Positions 57,011 to 64,000 of a stretch of 64,000 bases of DNA are shown one piece after another. Origin of the DNA: an uncultured Gemmiger sp. (GTDB lineage Bacteria > Bacillota > Clostridia > Oscillospirales > Ruminococcaceae). A model generated the notes under the pieces. That model saw only the letters and a list, made by a program, of their open reading frames with translations. It searched no databases and was not told the DNA's origin. Each line of letters begins with the position of its first letter. Within the stretch, counting starts at the first letter, position 1. Both the position numbers and the translations under genes were made by a program. The DNA lies in the NCBI GenBank assembly GCA_934502625.1, contig CAKSUQ010000006.1:36355-100354 (forward strand). The letters run 5' to 3'.

Positions 57011-57631
57011 ATGAAGCGAGTACCTAACTTTTACCGCAGGAACGCGGCGCAGGGCGTGGCGCGGCGGGTCGTGACGGGAAAAAAGGCGACGCCGGAAGAA
57101 ATGCGGGATTCTGTGGGGCAGGTCGTGGCGTGGTGCTATCTGGTAGCGCTGCGCAGTGTGACAGGCTGGAACACGCAGAAGATGGACAGTTTTTTGGAGA
57201 AAGCAACGCGCAATGCCGAGGATTACATGATTCGTGTGCGGGTGAGCACCAGCGACAAGGCGGCCTGCAAGTGGCTGGACGGCGTTGTGGAGCACCTGAC
57301 GTTTGTACTGCCTGCGGACAAGCCGATGAAAAAGCAGGCAGACCGGGACGAGCTGGCGCAGAAGCGGATCGGCGCGGATATGGCGTGGAAGATCATGTCG
57401 GCAGCGCTGGTGCGCAAAGAACCGTGGGGATGCGCCGAAAGTGAAGCGCTGGCGCAGAACGTGTTGGACGAGACGCGGGACTACTACGAAAACCGCTTTC
57501 TGGATTGGGCAAAAGAGGGCGACGCCTACGGCATGGAGCGGTTGAAGCGTGACGTTGAAAGCGTGCTGGGCGAGGCTGTGGAAGTGTTTGACGACGGGCG
57601 CGGCGCAGTGTTTGCGAAAACGATCTACTAA
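57011..57631 (+). CDS. Hypothetical protein (206 aa)
   Basis: GGAGG upstream of the ATG. Helical protein beginning MKRVPNFYRRNAAQGVARRVV. Present between DUF1064-like and ArpU-like genes; not recognised. Confidence 0.65.
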   Translation: MKRVPNFYRRNAAQGVARRVVTGKKATPEEMRDSVGQVVAWCYLVALRSVTGWNTQKMDSFLEKATRNAEDYMIRVRVSTSDKAACKWLDGVVEHLTFVLPADKPMKKQADRDELAQKRIGADMAWKIMSAALVRKEPWGCAESEALAQNVLDETRDYYENRFLDWAKEGDAYGMERLKRDVESVLGEAVEVFDDGRGAVFAKTIY

Positions 57632-57643
57632 GGGGGTGCTGTT

Positions 57644-58129
57644 GTGACGGCGGCAGAAGCGGAAACGATCATCAGGTACTATGCAGACATTGCGGGGCAG
57701 CAGCGCACCATTGCGCGGGAACGTGCGGCGCTGGAAGCGAGCTATGACCCGCTGCACGGCAATGCGCCGGATGGGATGCCGCACGCTGCAGGAAACGGTG
57801 ACAGCACCGCAGAAAAGGCGTTGAAAATGGCGGAAACGGACACAGCCCGGCGGTTGTGTGAACTGGACGTGCGGGCGGGGATTCTGGCGGAGGACGGGGC
57901 GGTGATCCGCGCCGCGATGGACAGGCTGAACAGTAAACACAAAACGCTGCTTGTGACGCGCTATATCGACGGCCACAACTGGGAGTTTACGGCGTGCCGG
58001 GTCGGGTTGTCACGGCGGCAGACGATCCGGGTCAGCGTGGTGGCGTTGACCCGGCTTGGCGCGTTGTTGCAGGACGAGCCGCAGGCGGGAGAAATCCTCG
58101 CGCGGGCGCGTGATGCGTGCGCGGTATAA
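57644..58129 (+). CDS. ArpU/sigma-70 region 4-like phage regulator
   Basis: 161 residues from GTG 57644. The last third has KHKTLLVTRYIDGHNWEFTACRVGLSRRQTIRVSVVALTRLG, a helix-turn-helix like sigma region 4 and ArpU/RinA late regulators. Such genes usually sit just before the packaging genes and switch on late transcription. Here no terminase follows in the window. Confidence 0.75.
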   Translation: MTAAEAETIIRYYADIAGQQRTIARERAALEASYDPLHGNAPDGMPHAAGNGDSTAEKALKMAETDTARRLCELDVRAGILAEDGAVIRAAMDRLNSKHKTLLVTRYIDGHNWEFTACRVGLSRRQTIRVSVVALTRLGALLQDEPQAGEILARARDACAV

Positions 58130-58144
58130 AGGCGGGGCGGATCG

Positions 58145-58189
58145 TTTACGCTGAATTTACGCGGAAAGTCAGCGTAAAAAACGCTGAAT
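58145..58189. promoter_or_regulatory. Repeated ACGCTGAAT site with inverted arms
   Basis: TTTACGCTGA (58145) faces TCAGCGTAAA (58169), and ACGCTGAAT recurs at 58148 and 58181. The rest of the 58130-58329 gap is GC-rich with no gene. Candidate regulator or packaging site. Confidence 0.5.
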
Positions 58190-58329
58190 CAGGCCCGGCG
58201 GGACGGTTGCGTGCGCGTGCGTTGTCTTGATTTTTTGGCGGCGGTAAATTTGTGCGGGCGCGCCTGATTTCCGAATACGGAAAAGGGCCGGGAGAAAAAC
58301 AAACTTGCGAAAGAAGCAAAGGACGGAAG

Positions 58330-58485
58330 ATGAAGCTGATCGAGTTTACACGGAACGGCAAGAGAGAAGTGGCGTTTGTGCTGGGAAATGTGGCAATGTG
58401 GGCGGAACAAAACGCACTGGGGCGAGTGGTGAACTGCGCAGCGCCGGTAAGAGAGCTGAAAGATGTGAAAGTGATACGGAAATAA
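58330..58485 (+). CDS. Small protein (51 aa)
   Basis: AAAGGACGG upstream of the ATG. MKLIEFTRNGKREVAFVLGN..., beta-rich. Last plus-strand gene before the leftward module. Not recognised. Confidence 0.55.
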   Translation: MKLIEFTRNGKREVAFVLGNVAMWAEQNALGRVVNCAAPVRELKDVKVIRK

Positions 58486-58556
58486 AAATATCCCCCGGCG
58501 GGTCGTTGTTGCGGCCTGCCGGGGGTGTTGTGTTTTACAGCATGGGCGGGCGTGAG

Positions 58557-58928
58557 TTATTCAGCCCTGACGAAAAAGACGATGCCCTCCGAGTAGAAAA
58601 CACTGAAACGGCCCGTTATTGTTTCGGATACAGTGTCGCCGCAGTCGTAGTCATAGATGGAGAACTGGCCGGAAAGCAAGGTGAAGAAGTGGAGATCGGC
58701 AGTGCTGATCTTGTCGGCGTCAAGCTCTGCCTGCGTGTAGATGCAGTAGGCCGATTCACCGTCACCGTCGCCAGTGGGAATCAAAACAGAAAAACTGTCG
58801 TTGCCGACCTTGACACTGCCTGCATCGCTGATCGTGCCGTGCCGATGCAGGAGCGTTTTAAGCCAGAGGTCCGGGATGGACTGGCTGCCGAGGAAAACGT
58901 CGGAAAGATCGTTGTTGGATTTCTTCAT
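58557..58928 (-). CDS. Hypothetical acidic protein (123 aa)
   Basis: ATG 58926-58928 with GAGG 10 bases upstream. Acidic, beta-rich (YCIYTQAELDADKISTADLHFF). Follows the ribbon-helix-helix gene by 11 bases and is likely cotranscribed. Could be a small inhibitor-like protein; no family recognised. Confidence 0.6.
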   Translation of the reverse strand: MKKSNNDLSDVFLGSQSIPDLWLKTLLHRHGTISDAGSVKVGNDSFSVLIPTGDGDGESAYCIYTQAELDADKISTADLHFFTLLSGQFSIYDYDCGDTVSETITGRFSVFYSEGIVFFVRAE

Positions 58929-58939
58929 AGCTGAAAACC

Positions 58940-59164
58940 TCATTTCGTTGTGTAGTCGGGCCAGAGGTCCGATGTGGGGGTGAAACCGTCGCGGGTCATG
59001 CGCTCGCGGACGGCTTGCAGGAAATACGCCTGCACGCTCTGCCCTGCCTCGGCGGCAGCGGAGCGGATGTCGGAGCCGACGGGCTTTTGCGGGCGGATGT
59101 TGATGTTGTCGCACTTGGCGTTGTAGGCGTCATTGTTACGGCGCTTGGTTTCAGATATGGGCAT
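58940..59164 (-). CDS. Ribbon-helix-helix protein, paralogue 1
   Basis: 74 residues from ATG 59162-59164 with AAAGGTGG upstream. MPISETKRRNNDAYNAKCDNINIRPQKPVG, then AAAEAGQSVQAYFLQAVRERM: Arc/CopG-like fold. Shares roughly two thirds of its positions with the protein at 63582. Own promoter at 59195-59223 and a CAACCGT operator-like palindrome upstream. Confidence 0.8.
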   Translation of the reverse strand: MPISETKRRNNDAYNAKCDNINIRPQKPVGSDIRSAAAEAGQSVQAYFLQAVRERMTRDGFTPTSDLWPDYTTK

Positions 59165-59194
59165 TTTGAAAACCACCTTTCTGTTGGTATCTTG

Positions 59195-59254
59195 ATTATA
59201 ACACGCAAGAGTGCGGCGGGCAAGAGAAAATGTGCGGAATATAACAACCGTTGT
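59195..59254 (-). promoter_or_regulatory. Promoter and operator of RHH paralogue 1
   Basis: Minus strand TTGCCC (59218-59223), 17-base spacer, TATAAT (59195-59200). Upstream, AACAACCGTTGTT (59242-59254) is a near-perfect palindrome holding the CAACCGT core found at 63433-63523. Confidence 0.65.
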
Positions 59255-59322
59255 TGCGGGTGGCTCCCGCGACCTTGCCCGGCGGGCTGCCGGGTGGTTT
59301 CGGCCCGTGCCGGGGGCCATCG

Positions 59323-60966
59323 TCAGGCGGGGTTGTGGGCGGCAAGCTGCATAAGTGCTGCGGTGGTGGGGATCAGGTGGCGGGCCATCGTGTCGTTGTA
59401 GGAAGTTTCTCCCTCGAAGCTGTCCACGACGGCGCGGTCTGCCGTGCTCATGTCGTGGTAGGTCTTTTTGCCGTAGGTAGGCGGGAGCCAGCCCTTTTTC
59501 TGGCTTGCGAAGATGTTGAAGGATTTGAGCACGTCCGCGTTGGTGAACTCGATGTGGCAGGTGCCCTTCTTGTAGAACGTGGCGTTGAAGTAGTGCAGCT
59601 TGATCTTTGCGGTCTGGCCGCTGTCCTCGGCGGCTTTGAGAGCGGCGCGGAGGTCGTCGCCGTTGTAGGCGGTGCCGTTGGTGTCGAGGAAGTGAAGCGT
59701 TTTCTCGATGTTGGCGAGATCGTCTGCTGCGCAGGTGGGGCGGAGTTTGTCGGACCAGTACGACCAGACGTTGCAGCGGAAAATGACGCGCTTATCGACC
59801 TTGTAGGCGGAGTTTGTGCACCACCCGTTGTAGTAGTGGACATTTTTGCTGTACTCGCTGTTGTAGTGGAGGTTGGTCCAGTCGTCGAACAGCTTGATAA
59901 TCTCGGATTCGATGTTTGCAACGATGTTGCGGGAGACTTCCTCGCGGATCGTGAGGATGTTGTAGGGGGTGAAATCGTAGTGGCGAAGGTCGTTCAGGCG
60001 CTTGTGGTAGTCGTTCTGCATCGTCTGCGTCATGGCGTCGCGGATTTGGGGCAGGTCGAAAAGCTGCTCCCAGTAGAGGGCGCGGAGGTCGCACAGCGCG
60101 TCGTTGTAGCCTTTGCTGAGGGAGACACAGGGCGCGGGGGTGCTGCTGCCTTGCTTTTTCGGCAGGGTGAACAGCGAGGAAATACCGTCGTATTCTTCAT
60201 ACAGGCGGGCGAGACCGTCGGCGGCGGCGTTGTAGCGCTCGACTGCTGCCGTGATGGGGTCGGAGCTGACGAGGGCGGCCAGATCGGGCGCGGCCTTGTA
60301 GCGCTGTGTCGTCTCGGCGTTGAGGTCAAGCCGGATGCGGGAGACCGGCGGCGCGGGCGGGATCGTGACGGCGACAAGCGCGACCTCGACCGACGTTTTG
60401 CGGGCGGCGTGGGTGAAAGCGCCCTGCTTGTAGGTGATCCGGGCGCTGTACTTGGAAAGCAGGGCGGCAAGCTCCTTGCGCTCGTTGGTGCAGGGGTTGC
60501 GGATCGTCTCGGCGTTGAGGATGCAGCGGACTTCCCCGCCCCGCTGCATGATGTGCAGGGCGTGCAGCAGGTGCCGCGCCCCCTCGGAGAATGGCGGGTT
60601 CATGATGATTGCCCGATAGTGGGCGCGGGGCGTGAAGGTGAGGAAGTCGTCGTGGATGACGCGGAAACCGCCTTGTTTGAGGGTGGCGCGGAGGGCGGCG
60701 GACTGCTCGATGCAATCCAGCTGCAGGCGCGTGAGGGTGTCGTTGTTGGTGTTGGCGTGGTAGTCGCTGGCGCGTTTATTGCCGACGTACCAGCACCCGG
60801 CGGCTTTTTCGATGGCGCGGGCGAGATCGCCGGAACCGGCGGACGGCTCCAAGATGGGGCCGGCGGCGTGGGCGAGGTCGAAACCGCCGATTTTGAGATT
60901 GGCGAGAAGTTCGGCGGCCAGCGCGGGCGGCGTTGGGTAGTAGTCTTTGCTGTCGTTGGGGATCAT
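59323..60966 (-). CDS. N6-adenine methyltransferase-like protein with DUF4942 domain
   Basis: 547 residues from ATG 60964-60966, with AGGAGGT upstream. N-terminal class I methyltransferase: motif I ILEPSAGSGDLARAI (about residue 40) and the NPPF motif in IIMNPPFSEGARH. The C-terminal ~250 residues (CDLRALYWEQLFDL...FRCNVWSYWSDKL...GTCHIEFTN) look like DUF4942, a domain often attached to such methylases on plasmids and integrative elements, probably for protection from restriction. Confidence 0.8.
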   Translation of the reverse strand: MIPNDSKDYYPTPPALAAELLANLKIGGFDLAHAAGPILEPSAGSGDLARAIEKAAGCWYVGNKRASDYHANTNNDTLTRLQLDCIEQSAALRATLKQGGFRVIHDDFLTFTPRAHYRAIIMNPPFSEGARHLLHALHIMQRGGEVRCILNAETIRNPCTNERKELAALLSKYSARITYKQGAFTHAARKTSVEVALVAVTIPPAPPVSRIRLDLNAETTQRYKAAPDLAALVSSDPITAAVERYNAAADGLARLYEEYDGISSLFTLPKKQGSSTPAPCVSLSKGYNDALCDLRALYWEQLFDLPQIRDAMTQTMQNDYHKRLNDLRHYDFTPYNILTIREEVSRNIVANIESEIIKLFDDWTNLHYNSEYSKNVHYYNGWCTNSAYKVDKRVIFRCNVWSYWSDKLRPTCAADDLANIEKTLHFLDTNGTAYNGDDLRAALKAAEDSGQTAKIKLHYFNATFYKKGTCHIEFTNADVLKSFNIFASQKKGWLPPTYGKKTYHDMSTADRAVVDSFEGETSYNDTMARHLIPTTAALMQLAAHNPA

Positions 60967-61291
60967 GGTGTTAATACCTCCTGTTTTTTGGGGTGATGGC
61001 GGCGGGCCGTTGTGCAGCTGGCCCGCTGGGCGCTGCTGCCGTTGTGGGCTGCCGTGTGGTCTTATGCCCGGCGGCGGGTGGTGCCGTTCACGCACGGCGG
61101 GCGGGGCGCTGTTGTTGTGGAGGGGTCCGGCCCCCATTGCCGGAGACGACCGGCGGCGGGTGCAATCTGTTTTGTGGGGAGGTGCACCGGCTCCCGTTGG
61201 GCTTATGCCGCTCCCCCGGCGGGACGGCTGCCATTGTTGGCGATGGGTGCGCGTTGTCTGGATCGTTGCCGGGGCTCGTGTTGTGTTGTTA
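60967..61291. other. GC-rich gap, no gene seen
   Basis: About 325 bases between the DUF4942 gene start and the first post-stop repeat. Several short inverted repeats (GGTCCGGCCCCC...GCCGGAGACGACCGGC, GCCGCTCCCCCGGCGGGACGGC) but no frame with a ribosome site on either strand. Confidence 0.45.
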
Positions 61292-61366
61292 CCCATGAGC
61301 GCCCGCCGCTGTTGTGGCGGCGGCCGGGCTTGCACCAGCGGCGGCGGATGCCGTCGGCCTTGCGGG
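61292..61366 (-). repeat. Post-stop repeat, copy 1
   Basis: Minus strand begins at the stop codon of the 65-aa gene: ACCCGCAAGGCCGACGGCAT, CCGCCGCCGCTGGTGCAAGC, then GGCGGGCGCTCATGGGT. Near-identical copies at 61608 and 62406. Confidence 0.85.
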
Positions 61367-61564
61367 TCATTCAGAGATACAGAGCAGGTAGCCGCGCTTG
61401 GCGCAGATGATCGCAAGGCGGTTGAACTCCATGTAGCGGCGCAGGGTGTCGGGGCTGCGGGTGTCGGCAAGTTCTGCCCGGTGGCGCTGCATGTAGCGGC
61501 GCTGTTGGGCAAGTTCTTTTTGCGCTTGGATGGCAGAAAGGCGGAAAAGCGTGTAAGTGGTCAT
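61367..61564 (-). CDS. Hypothetical protein (65 aa)
   Basis: AGGAGG before ATG 61562-61564. Basic helical peptide MTTYTLFRLSAIQAQKELAQQRRYMQRHRAE... Not recognised. Confidence 0.6.
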   Translation of the reverse strand: MTTYTLFRLSAIQAQKELAQQRRYMQRHRAELADTRSPDTLRRYMEFNRLAIICAKRGYLLCISE

Positions 61565-61607
61565 AGTGTGCGGCCTCCTGTTGTGTTGTGGGTGGGTGAT
61601 CTTGTAC

Positions 61608-61690
61608 CCATGAGCGCCCGCCGCGTTGTGGCGGCGGCTGGGCTTGCACCAGCGGCGGCGGATGCCGTCGGCCTTGCGGGTCGTGGCAGG
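61608..61690 (-). repeat. Post-stop repeat, copy 2
   Basis: Begins a few bases after the stop of the ArdC-like gene and ends before the ribosome site of the 65-aa gene. Confidence 0.85.
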
Positions 61691-62353
61691 TCATGCGAGG
61701 ACCTGCGCGGCGAGGGTGGCGAAATCGAGCTGCACCGGCTCCATCGTGGGGGCGTCGTCGTGCAGGGTGTGATGTTCGACGACTGCGACGGCGGCGGGCT
61801 TGCTGGGGGTCGTTGTGGGGGCGGTGGCTGGGATCGTGGGCGCTGCCGTTGTGGCGGCCTGCTGGGCGGCGCGGCGTGCCTTGCGGGCGGCCATGAGCGC
61901 GGCGTTCTGGGCGGCGATCTCCTCCGGCGTTTTGACGTGGACGGGGGTCGGGCGCTCGACCTGTGCGGCGCTGAACAGGTAGCAACGCTTCATGTAGTAG
62001 TGGGGGTCGGGGTTGTCGTTGTTGCTGTCGGCGTTCTCTGCCCGGCGGGCCTTGCTGGGCTTGTCCGTCCAGCGCCAGAGCATGACGGAAAGAAGCGCTT
62101 TTTCGCCGCCCTTGACTTGCAAGCCCTGCGCCTTCCAAGTGTTGTAAGTGTGCAGGTTGTCGGCGAGGATCAGACGCTCGGCGGTGGGCGTGGGGTCGGC
62201 GGTGGTGCCGTCGGCGTTGTGGACGGTGAGCAGCGCCGCGCGGGCGGCGATCTGCTCCGGCGTGGAGACGGTGACGGCGAGCGCGTGGATTTCGTCGGGG
62301 GTGAGGTTGTGGGCGATGGCGTCGAAAATGAGGGTGTTGTTGTCGCGGGTCAT
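61691..62353 (-). CDS. ArdC N-terminal-like protein
   Basis: 220 residues from ATG 62351-62353, AGGAGGT upstream. Central LHTYNTWKAQGLQVKGGEKALLSVMLWRW and YYMKRCYLFSAAQVE follow the pattern of the ArdC N-terminal single-strand DNA-binding domain (antirestriction). The C-terminal metalloprotease domain of full ArdC is absent; instead there is an Ala/Thr/Pro-rich tail. Confidence 0.7.
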   Translation of the reverse strand: MTRDNNTLIFDAIAHNLTPDEIHALAVTVSTPEQIAARAALLTVHNADGTTADPTPTAERLILADNLHTYNTWKAQGLQVKGGEKALLSVMLWRWTDKPSKARRAENADSNNDNPDPHYYMKRCYLFSAAQVERPTPVHVKTPEEIAAQNAALMAARKARRAAQQAATTAAPTIPATAPTTTPSKPAAVAVVEHHTLHDDAPTMEPVQLDFATLAAQVLA

Positions 62354-62405
62354 GGTGTTACCTCCTGTGGTGTTGTTGTGGGTGTTGTGGGTGGTGGATC
62401 GGGTG

Positions 62406-62484
62406 GACCCATGAGCGCCCGCCCCGATGTTGTGGGGGCGGCTGGGCTTGCACCAGCGGCGGCGGATGCCGTCGGCCTTGCGGG
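62406..62484 (-). repeat. Post-stop repeat, copy 3
   Basis: Starts at the stop codon of the 101-aa gene and runs to shortly before the ArdC-like gene. Confidence 0.85.
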
Positions 62485-62790
62485 TCATGATACATAACCG
62501 CTATAGCGGTACTGTGTTATAACGTCGTCGGTCACGTCGTCCGGCGTGCCGCTGTCGGACATCGTGCAGGCGATCACGTCGCCCGGCGTCCAGTCGTCGC
62601 AACCGGTCAGGCTGTACAGGTGGCCGCCCCCGGTGCGGAAGGTGACGAGATCGGCGGCGCGGTCGACCGTGACGACGACCCCGGCGGCCGGGTAGGTGTT
62701 GGACGGGGCCGGCGTGATGATCTGGCCGGACTTGATGCCGACGACCAGAGCGGCGGCGACGTATGCCGCGATGATGGTAGTTTTGTGCAT
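62485..62790 (-). CDS. Exported or membrane-anchored protein (101 aa)
   Basis: ATG 62788-62790, 8 bases after GAGGGGG. N-terminal helix (TTIIAAYVAAALVVGI), then a beta-rich domain (VVVTVDRAADLVTFRTGGGHLYSLTG). Not recognised. Confidence 0.65.
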   Translation of the reverse strand: MHKTTIIAAYVAAALVVGIKSGQIITPAPSNTYPAAGVVVTVDRAADLVTFRTGGGHLYSLTGCDDWTPGDVIACTMSDSGTPDDVTDDVITQYRYSGYVS

Positions 62791-62803
62791 GATCGGCACC
62801 CCC

Positions 62804-63040
62804 TCAGCACTGGCCGCGGCGGCTGTAGACCAGTTCGCCGTTGATGCGGGTTTCGATCAGAGCGTAGGACCAGGGGCCGCGCTCGGTGTGCTCGTAGGTG
62901 TCGCCGTTGGCGTATTCGATGCGGTTGACGTAGTAGCCGCCGACGCCGTGCGGATCGTCGCAGGCGTCGCAGTGGGAGTACAGGACGGGAGCGGCGGCGT
63001 GCGCGGCGCACCATGCAAAAATCTGTTCGCGGGTCATCAT
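62804..63040 (-). CDS. Hypothetical protein (78 aa)
   Basis: AGGAGG before tandem ATGs (63035-63040). MMTREQIFAWCAAHAAAPVLYSHCDACDD..., with a CDACDD pair and aromatic C-terminal half. Not recognised. Confidence 0.65.
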   Translation of the reverse strand: MMTREQIFAWCAAHAAAPVLYSHCDACDDPHGVGGYYVNRIEYANGDTYEHTERGPWSYALIETRINGELVYSRRGQC

Positions 63041-63161
63041 GGGGAAACCTCCTGAAATTTTTATGTTTTTGTCCCCGGCGGGCTTGCGGCGCGGCGGGCG
63101 GATGCGCTATAATAAAGGCGGCAAGCGCGGCGGCGAACTCACCGCGCAAGCCTTGGACAGA

Positions 63162-63201
63162 AGCGCCGGGGGAGGTTTAAAGCGTCACCCCCGGCGCTTT
63201 T
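63162..63201. terminator. Hairpin after the 46-aa gene
   Basis: AGCGCCGGGGG, 17-base loop, CCCCCGGCGCTTTT; T tract on the plus strand, weaker on the minus strand. Confidence 0.65.
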
Positions 63202-63340
63202 ACTGCCTGTTGGTCAGCTCCTGCAACCGCTGGCGGAACTCTTCCAGCGTTTTGCACTCGTTCGCGAGTAGCAAAAGCCGGAGGCGTTCGGCGGTGCGGG
63301 CTTCTTGTACAAGCAGCTCGCCCGTGTTCGGCGTGGACAT
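63200..63340 (-). CDS. Small protein (46 aa)
   Basis: ATG 63338-63340 with GGGGAGGTG upstream. MSTPNTGELLVQEARTAERLRLLLLANECKTLEEF..., helical. First gene of the leftward module, directly under the RHH-controlled promoter. Confidence 0.65.
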   Translation of the reverse strand: MSTPNTGELLVQEARTAERLRLLLLANECKTLEEFRQRLQELTNRQ

Positions 63341-63425
63341 GTTCACCTCCCCTTTCGTGGACGCCTTGCGGCGGTTCGCTGGGCAAGCGGTGGGCGGCGT
63401 GTGCCGTGGCGCTTGCTGTGTCTGC

Positions 63426-63454
63426 ATTGTACTCAACCGTACACCGGATGTCAA
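63426..63454 (-). promoter_or_regulatory. Leftward promoter of the module
   Basis: Minus strand TTGACA (63449-63454), 17-base spacer, TACAAT (63426-63431). TCAACCGTACA (63433-63443) fills the spacer. Confidence 0.8.
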
Positions 63455-63523
63455 GCCCTCAACCGTACATTCGGCGCTTTGCACAAATTGCACGGTTGAG
63501 GATTGTGCAGAATGTACGGTTGA
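63433..63523. promoter_or_regulatory. Four-copy operator between divergent promoters
   Basis: TCAACCGTACA at 63433 and 63459 (26 apart), inverse copies TGCACGGTTGA at 63489 and TGTACGGTTGA at 63513 (24 apart). The outer copies cover the leftward spacer and the rightward -35. Confidence 0.8.
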
Positions 63524-63548
63524 AGATGCCGCAAAAATGTGCTATTTT
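63520..63548 (+). promoter_or_regulatory. Rightward promoter of RHH paralogue 2
   Basis: TTGAAG (63520-63525), 17-base spacer, TATTTT (63543-63548). Confidence 0.6.
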
Positions 63549-63581
63549 ATATAAATAATAAATAAAACAGGGGGTATTATA

Positions 63582-63791
63582 ATGCCAGTATCAGAGGCAC
63601 GGCGACGTACAAACGACGCCTATAACAAGAAATGCGATTATATAAACATCCGCCCGCTTAAGCCGGAGGGCGCAGCGATCCGCGCCGCCGCCGCAGCAGC
63701 AGGCCAGAGCTTACAGGGGTACATCCTCCAAGCCTGCGCCGAACGGATGCAACGCGACGGCCAGCCCACCGACCCACCCGCCGCAGAATAA
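63582..63791 (+). CDS. Ribbon-helix-helix protein, paralogue 2
   Basis: 69 residues from ATG 63582, with AGGGGG upstream. MPVSEARRRTNDAYNKKCDYINIRPLKPEG, then AAAAAAGQSLQGYILQACAERMQRDG. Close paralogue of the protein at 58940; likely binds the four TCAACCGTACA sites just upstream and represses both divergent promoters. Confidence 0.85.
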   Translation: MPVSEARRRTNDAYNKKCDYINIRPLKPEGAAIRAAAAAAGQSLQGYILQACAERMQRDGQPTDPPAAE

Positions 63792-63799
63792 CGACAACA

Positions 63800-63840
63800 G
63801 CCCATGCAGGCCGCCCGCCTGCATGGGCTTATTTTTTTTT
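63800..63840 (+). terminator. Terminator of RHH paralogue 2
   Basis: GCCCATGCAGGC, CGCCC loop, GCCTGCATGGGC then TTATTTTTTTTT. Confidence 0.95.
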
Positions 63841-63844
63841 GCCC

Positions 63845-64000
63845 AGCTGCCCACCCAGCCAGCCGCCGCCCGCCTGACCAGATCGCCGCCCACCTGCCCG
63901 GCCGCCGCCCACCTGCCCAGCCAGCCGCCCACCTGCCCAGCCAGCCGCCCACCTGCCCAGCCAGCCGCCCACCTGCCCAGCCAGCCGCCCACCTGCCCAG
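63845..64000. repeat. 20-bp tandem repeat running off the window
   Basis: Unit CCAGCCGCCCACCTGCCCAG, perfect from about 63906 to the end (about 4.5 copies), degenerate before that. Unit length is not a multiple of three and no gene is credible across it. Confidence 0.9.

Noticed and set aside
59224..59247. Iteron-like box (TTGTTATATTCCGCACATTTTC, minus strand) upstream of RHH paralogue 1
   Set aside because: It overlaps the AACAACCGTTGTT palindrome that is better explained as the RHH operator; kept only as a caution against over-reading single boxes.
59251..62497. Two long plus-strand frames (581 and 516 codons) opposite the DUF4942 and ArdC-like genes
   Set aside because: Gly/Val/Arg-rich shadows; the minus-strand genes have AGGAGG sites and recognisable motifs at each start.

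Overview
The window reads as a chromosomal stretch of a GC-rich, low-abundance-of-AT-spacer Firmicute, most likely a Clostridia/Oscillospirales gut anaerobe of the Faecalibacterium-Gemmiger-Subdoligranulum type. This is an inference from gene content (Rnf complex, flavodiiron protein, YfmF/YfmH pair, L-serine dehydratase with iron-sulphur ligands, PASTA-type kinase, class A PBP, sigma-A promoters of the form TTGnnn-17-TATAAT with GGAGG ribosome sites), not from a database match.

Positions 1-23.8 kb are housekeeping: a zinc-ribbon/PASTA protein with a degenerate kinase domain, YebC, an rRNA m5C methyltransferase, rplU-rpmA-obgE-mrnC, folD, lgt, the YfmF/YfmH M16 pair, guanine deaminase, the threonine branch (ACT protein-hom-thrB-lysC), a class A PBP whose only well-placed start is an ATA codon, an ACP-MaoC-SDR-GNAT cluster, tRNA-Gln and tRNA-Pro. 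Three families of short palindromic repeats are scattered between genes across the whole window.

At 23.9-27.2 kb lies what looks like a complete iteron-type replication origin sitting in the chromosome: about 22 directly repeated ~21-bp boxes with a DnaA-box-like core, an AT-rich stretch, a strong promoter, and a Rep_3-family initiator with a duplicated C-terminal module, bracketed by inverted copies of the same box. 27.2-40.9 kb returns to metabolism: a CobW GTPase, an oxidoreductase, a Nudix hydrolase, a flavodiiron protein, the full rnfCDGEAB operon, a PepV-like dipeptidase and both serine dehydratase subunits.

From about 41.0 kb to the end of the window is an integrated element. Its left boundary is a tRNA-Ser(GCT) gene cut in the anticodon arm, followed by a zinc-ribbon tyrosine recombinase, a CI-like repressor with divergent promoters, and a rightward train of small early genes (dUTPase, HD hydrolase, Lar-like zinc ribbon, HUH-type replication protein, DUF1064-like nuclease, ArpU-like regulator). 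No terminase, portal or capsid gene is visible, and no right attachment site, so the element runs on past the window. Inside it are: a 470-base non-coding gap that folds into many hairpins and ends in a tRNA-like domain with CCA; a permuted cytosine-5 methyltransferase fused to a HAD domain and thrown out of frame by a G9 tract; a second gene read in another frame through its motif VIII; and a leftward module (58.5-63.4 kb; DUF4942/adenine-methylase and ArdC-like proteins) bounded by paralogous ribbon-helix-helix proteins with shared CAACCGT operators. The window ends in a 20-bp tandem repeat.
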